From Bacteroides sp. CAG:770 (GTDB taxonomy: Bacteria > Bacteroidota > Bacteroidia > Bacteroidales > UBA932): a DNA stretch of 23,836 bases. This document shows, piece after piece, positions 23,244 to 23,836 of this stretch. Numbering within the stretch: position 1 is the first letter of the stretch; each line of letters opens with the position of its first letter. Made by a program: the position numbers and the translations under genes. The notes beneath the pieces are model-generated. The model was not told the DNA's origin and searched no databases. It saw only the letters and a list, made by a program, of their open reading frames with translations. The stretch lies in contig FR890624.1 of NCBI GenBank assembly GCA_000435075.1, positions 1-23,836 on the forward strand, in the 5' to 3' direction.

Positions 23244-23836
23244 TTATAAACGTTTGAATGTCAATAATCTGTCACGATAGTATTCGTATTGCTGCCTGCG
23301 CTTTTCCATTTCGGCCGGGAGACCTGAGGTCAGGTCGTTAGTCAGGGTGTCGAAGCGGTCAAGGATATCTGCGATTCTTTGTTGTTCCTCAAGAGGTGGA
23401 ATGGGTAACTGAATTTTACCAATATCGTCTTTATTGACCTTAATCGGAACAGCATTGACTAAAGTATATTTCCTTAATTCTTTTCGCCCTAGTTTGCTTT
23501 CGATGATGTGCTTGAGGTATCGTGGAAGTACATATTTCGGGTTTGGTCTTATCAGCGCTAAAGAAACATAGTAGGCAACTTCAACTTGCTTGTCGAATAC
23601 AGCACATACACCAATGCTGCCAATCCTTGTCATGAAGATGTCCCCAATCAAAGGTTTTATCTTATATTTTTCAAAATCCTCCCTTGATATGAATTTCCTA
23701 GAATTATAGATATTGCTGATGTTCTCTACGCTAATAAAAGGGATTCCAGACTCTTTGTATGTAGGTGTTTTGTGAGTTCCATCATAGATGCTTGATATTT
23801 CACTCATCTTCATCCACTTTATTTCTTGCCCCCCCC
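23244..23836 (-). CDS. hsdS: type I restriction specificity subunit S, C-terminal part (cut by window edge)
   Basis: Visible are 197 codons. The frame continues upstream of the first ATG (23811-23813) through WKIEQGG to the edge, so that ATG is internal and not the start. The visible part holds a target-recognition domain (SEISSIYDGTHKTPTYKESG, IPFISVENISN, RIGSIGVCAVF) and the conserved helical end IPPLEEQQRIADILDRFDTL...RRQQYEYYRDRLL, which spaces the two recognition domains and contacts HsdM. The N-terminal recognition domain lies outside. The coding strand begins with eight G residues (23829-23836) exactly at the edge. Such a tract can vary in length, which would switch this domain on or off, but the edge position limits confidence. 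Confidence 0.88.
   Translation of the reverse strand, partial: GGQEIKWMKMSEISSIYDGTHKTPTYKESGIPFISVENISNIYNSRKFISREDFEKYKIKPLIGDIFMTRIGSIGVCAVFDKQVEVAYYVSLALIRPNPKYVLPRYLKHIIESKLGRKELRKYTLVNAVPIKVNKDDIGKIQLPIPPLEEQQRIADILDRFDTLTNDLTSGLPAEMEKRRQQYEYYRDRLLTFKRL

Noticed and set aside
1..23836. CRISPR array, tRNA or rRNA genes, insertion sequences with a transposase
   Set aside because: No regularly spaced repeats, no cloverleaf-like or rRNA-like sequence, and no transposase or integrase frame was seen on reading both strands.

Overview
The window reads as chromosomal DNA of a Bacteroidales bacterium (phylum Bacteroidota). Predicted promoters fit the Bacteroidota form (TAnnTTTG, once with TTTG 19 bases upstream), there are almost no Shine-Dalgarno sequences, and the gene families (VorB-like 2-oxoacid:ferredoxin oxidoreductase beside ilvE and buk, long Fcl and RmlB forms, an LRR lipoprotein) are those of gut or rumen Bacteroidales. 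I cannot name the genus.

Layout, left to right. (1) 1-704: no confident intact gene. The edge carries an HsdS-like peptide with no visible start. Next to it are a 49-codon orphan ORF, a 196-bp segment bounded by 19-bp inverted repeats with an internal dyad, and a GC-rich stem-loop. (2) 705-5883, all minus strand and tightly packed: buk, ilvE, a small TPR protein, a 2x[4Fe-4S] ferredoxin subunit, then the alpha, beta and gamma subunits of a 2-oxoacid:ferredoxin oxidoreductase. Together they link branched-chain amino acids, 2-oxoacids, acyl-CoA and branched-chain fatty acids, either as fermentation or as reductive assimilation. (3) 6212-7339, minus strand: rpsF-rpsR-rplI with a clear promoter and terminator. 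(4) 7578-12648: sugar-nucleotide genes, rmlD and fcl (+), rmlC and rmlB (-), rmlA (+), giving dTDP-L-rhamnose and the last step to GDP-L-fucose. (5) 12698-14723, minus strand: a LysR-type regulator and a secreted alpha/beta hydrolase. (6) 14872-17694 (+): an exported M16 zinc peptidase with a strong terminator. (7) 17795-19180 (-): an LRR lipoprotein. (8) 19478-20074 (+): a conserved protein of unknown function. (9) 20109-window end (-): type I restriction hsdR preceded by an hsdS whose visible part begins in a run of eight G residues at the window edge.

The most unusual signal is not a gene. The non-palindromic heptamer GTCAATG/CATTGAC occurs 47 times by hand count (30 on the + strand, 17 on the - strand), against about 3 expected by chance. 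It appears in coding and non-coding DNA at similar density and in both orientations within single genes. It is nearly absent from the oxidoreductase operon, the ribosomal genes, the hydrolase body and the LRR gene. This looks like a genome-level word (Chi-like, uptake-like, architecture-like or methylation-related) or an extreme compositional bias. The other notable points are the possible invertible segment at 212-407 and the homopolymer in hsdS.
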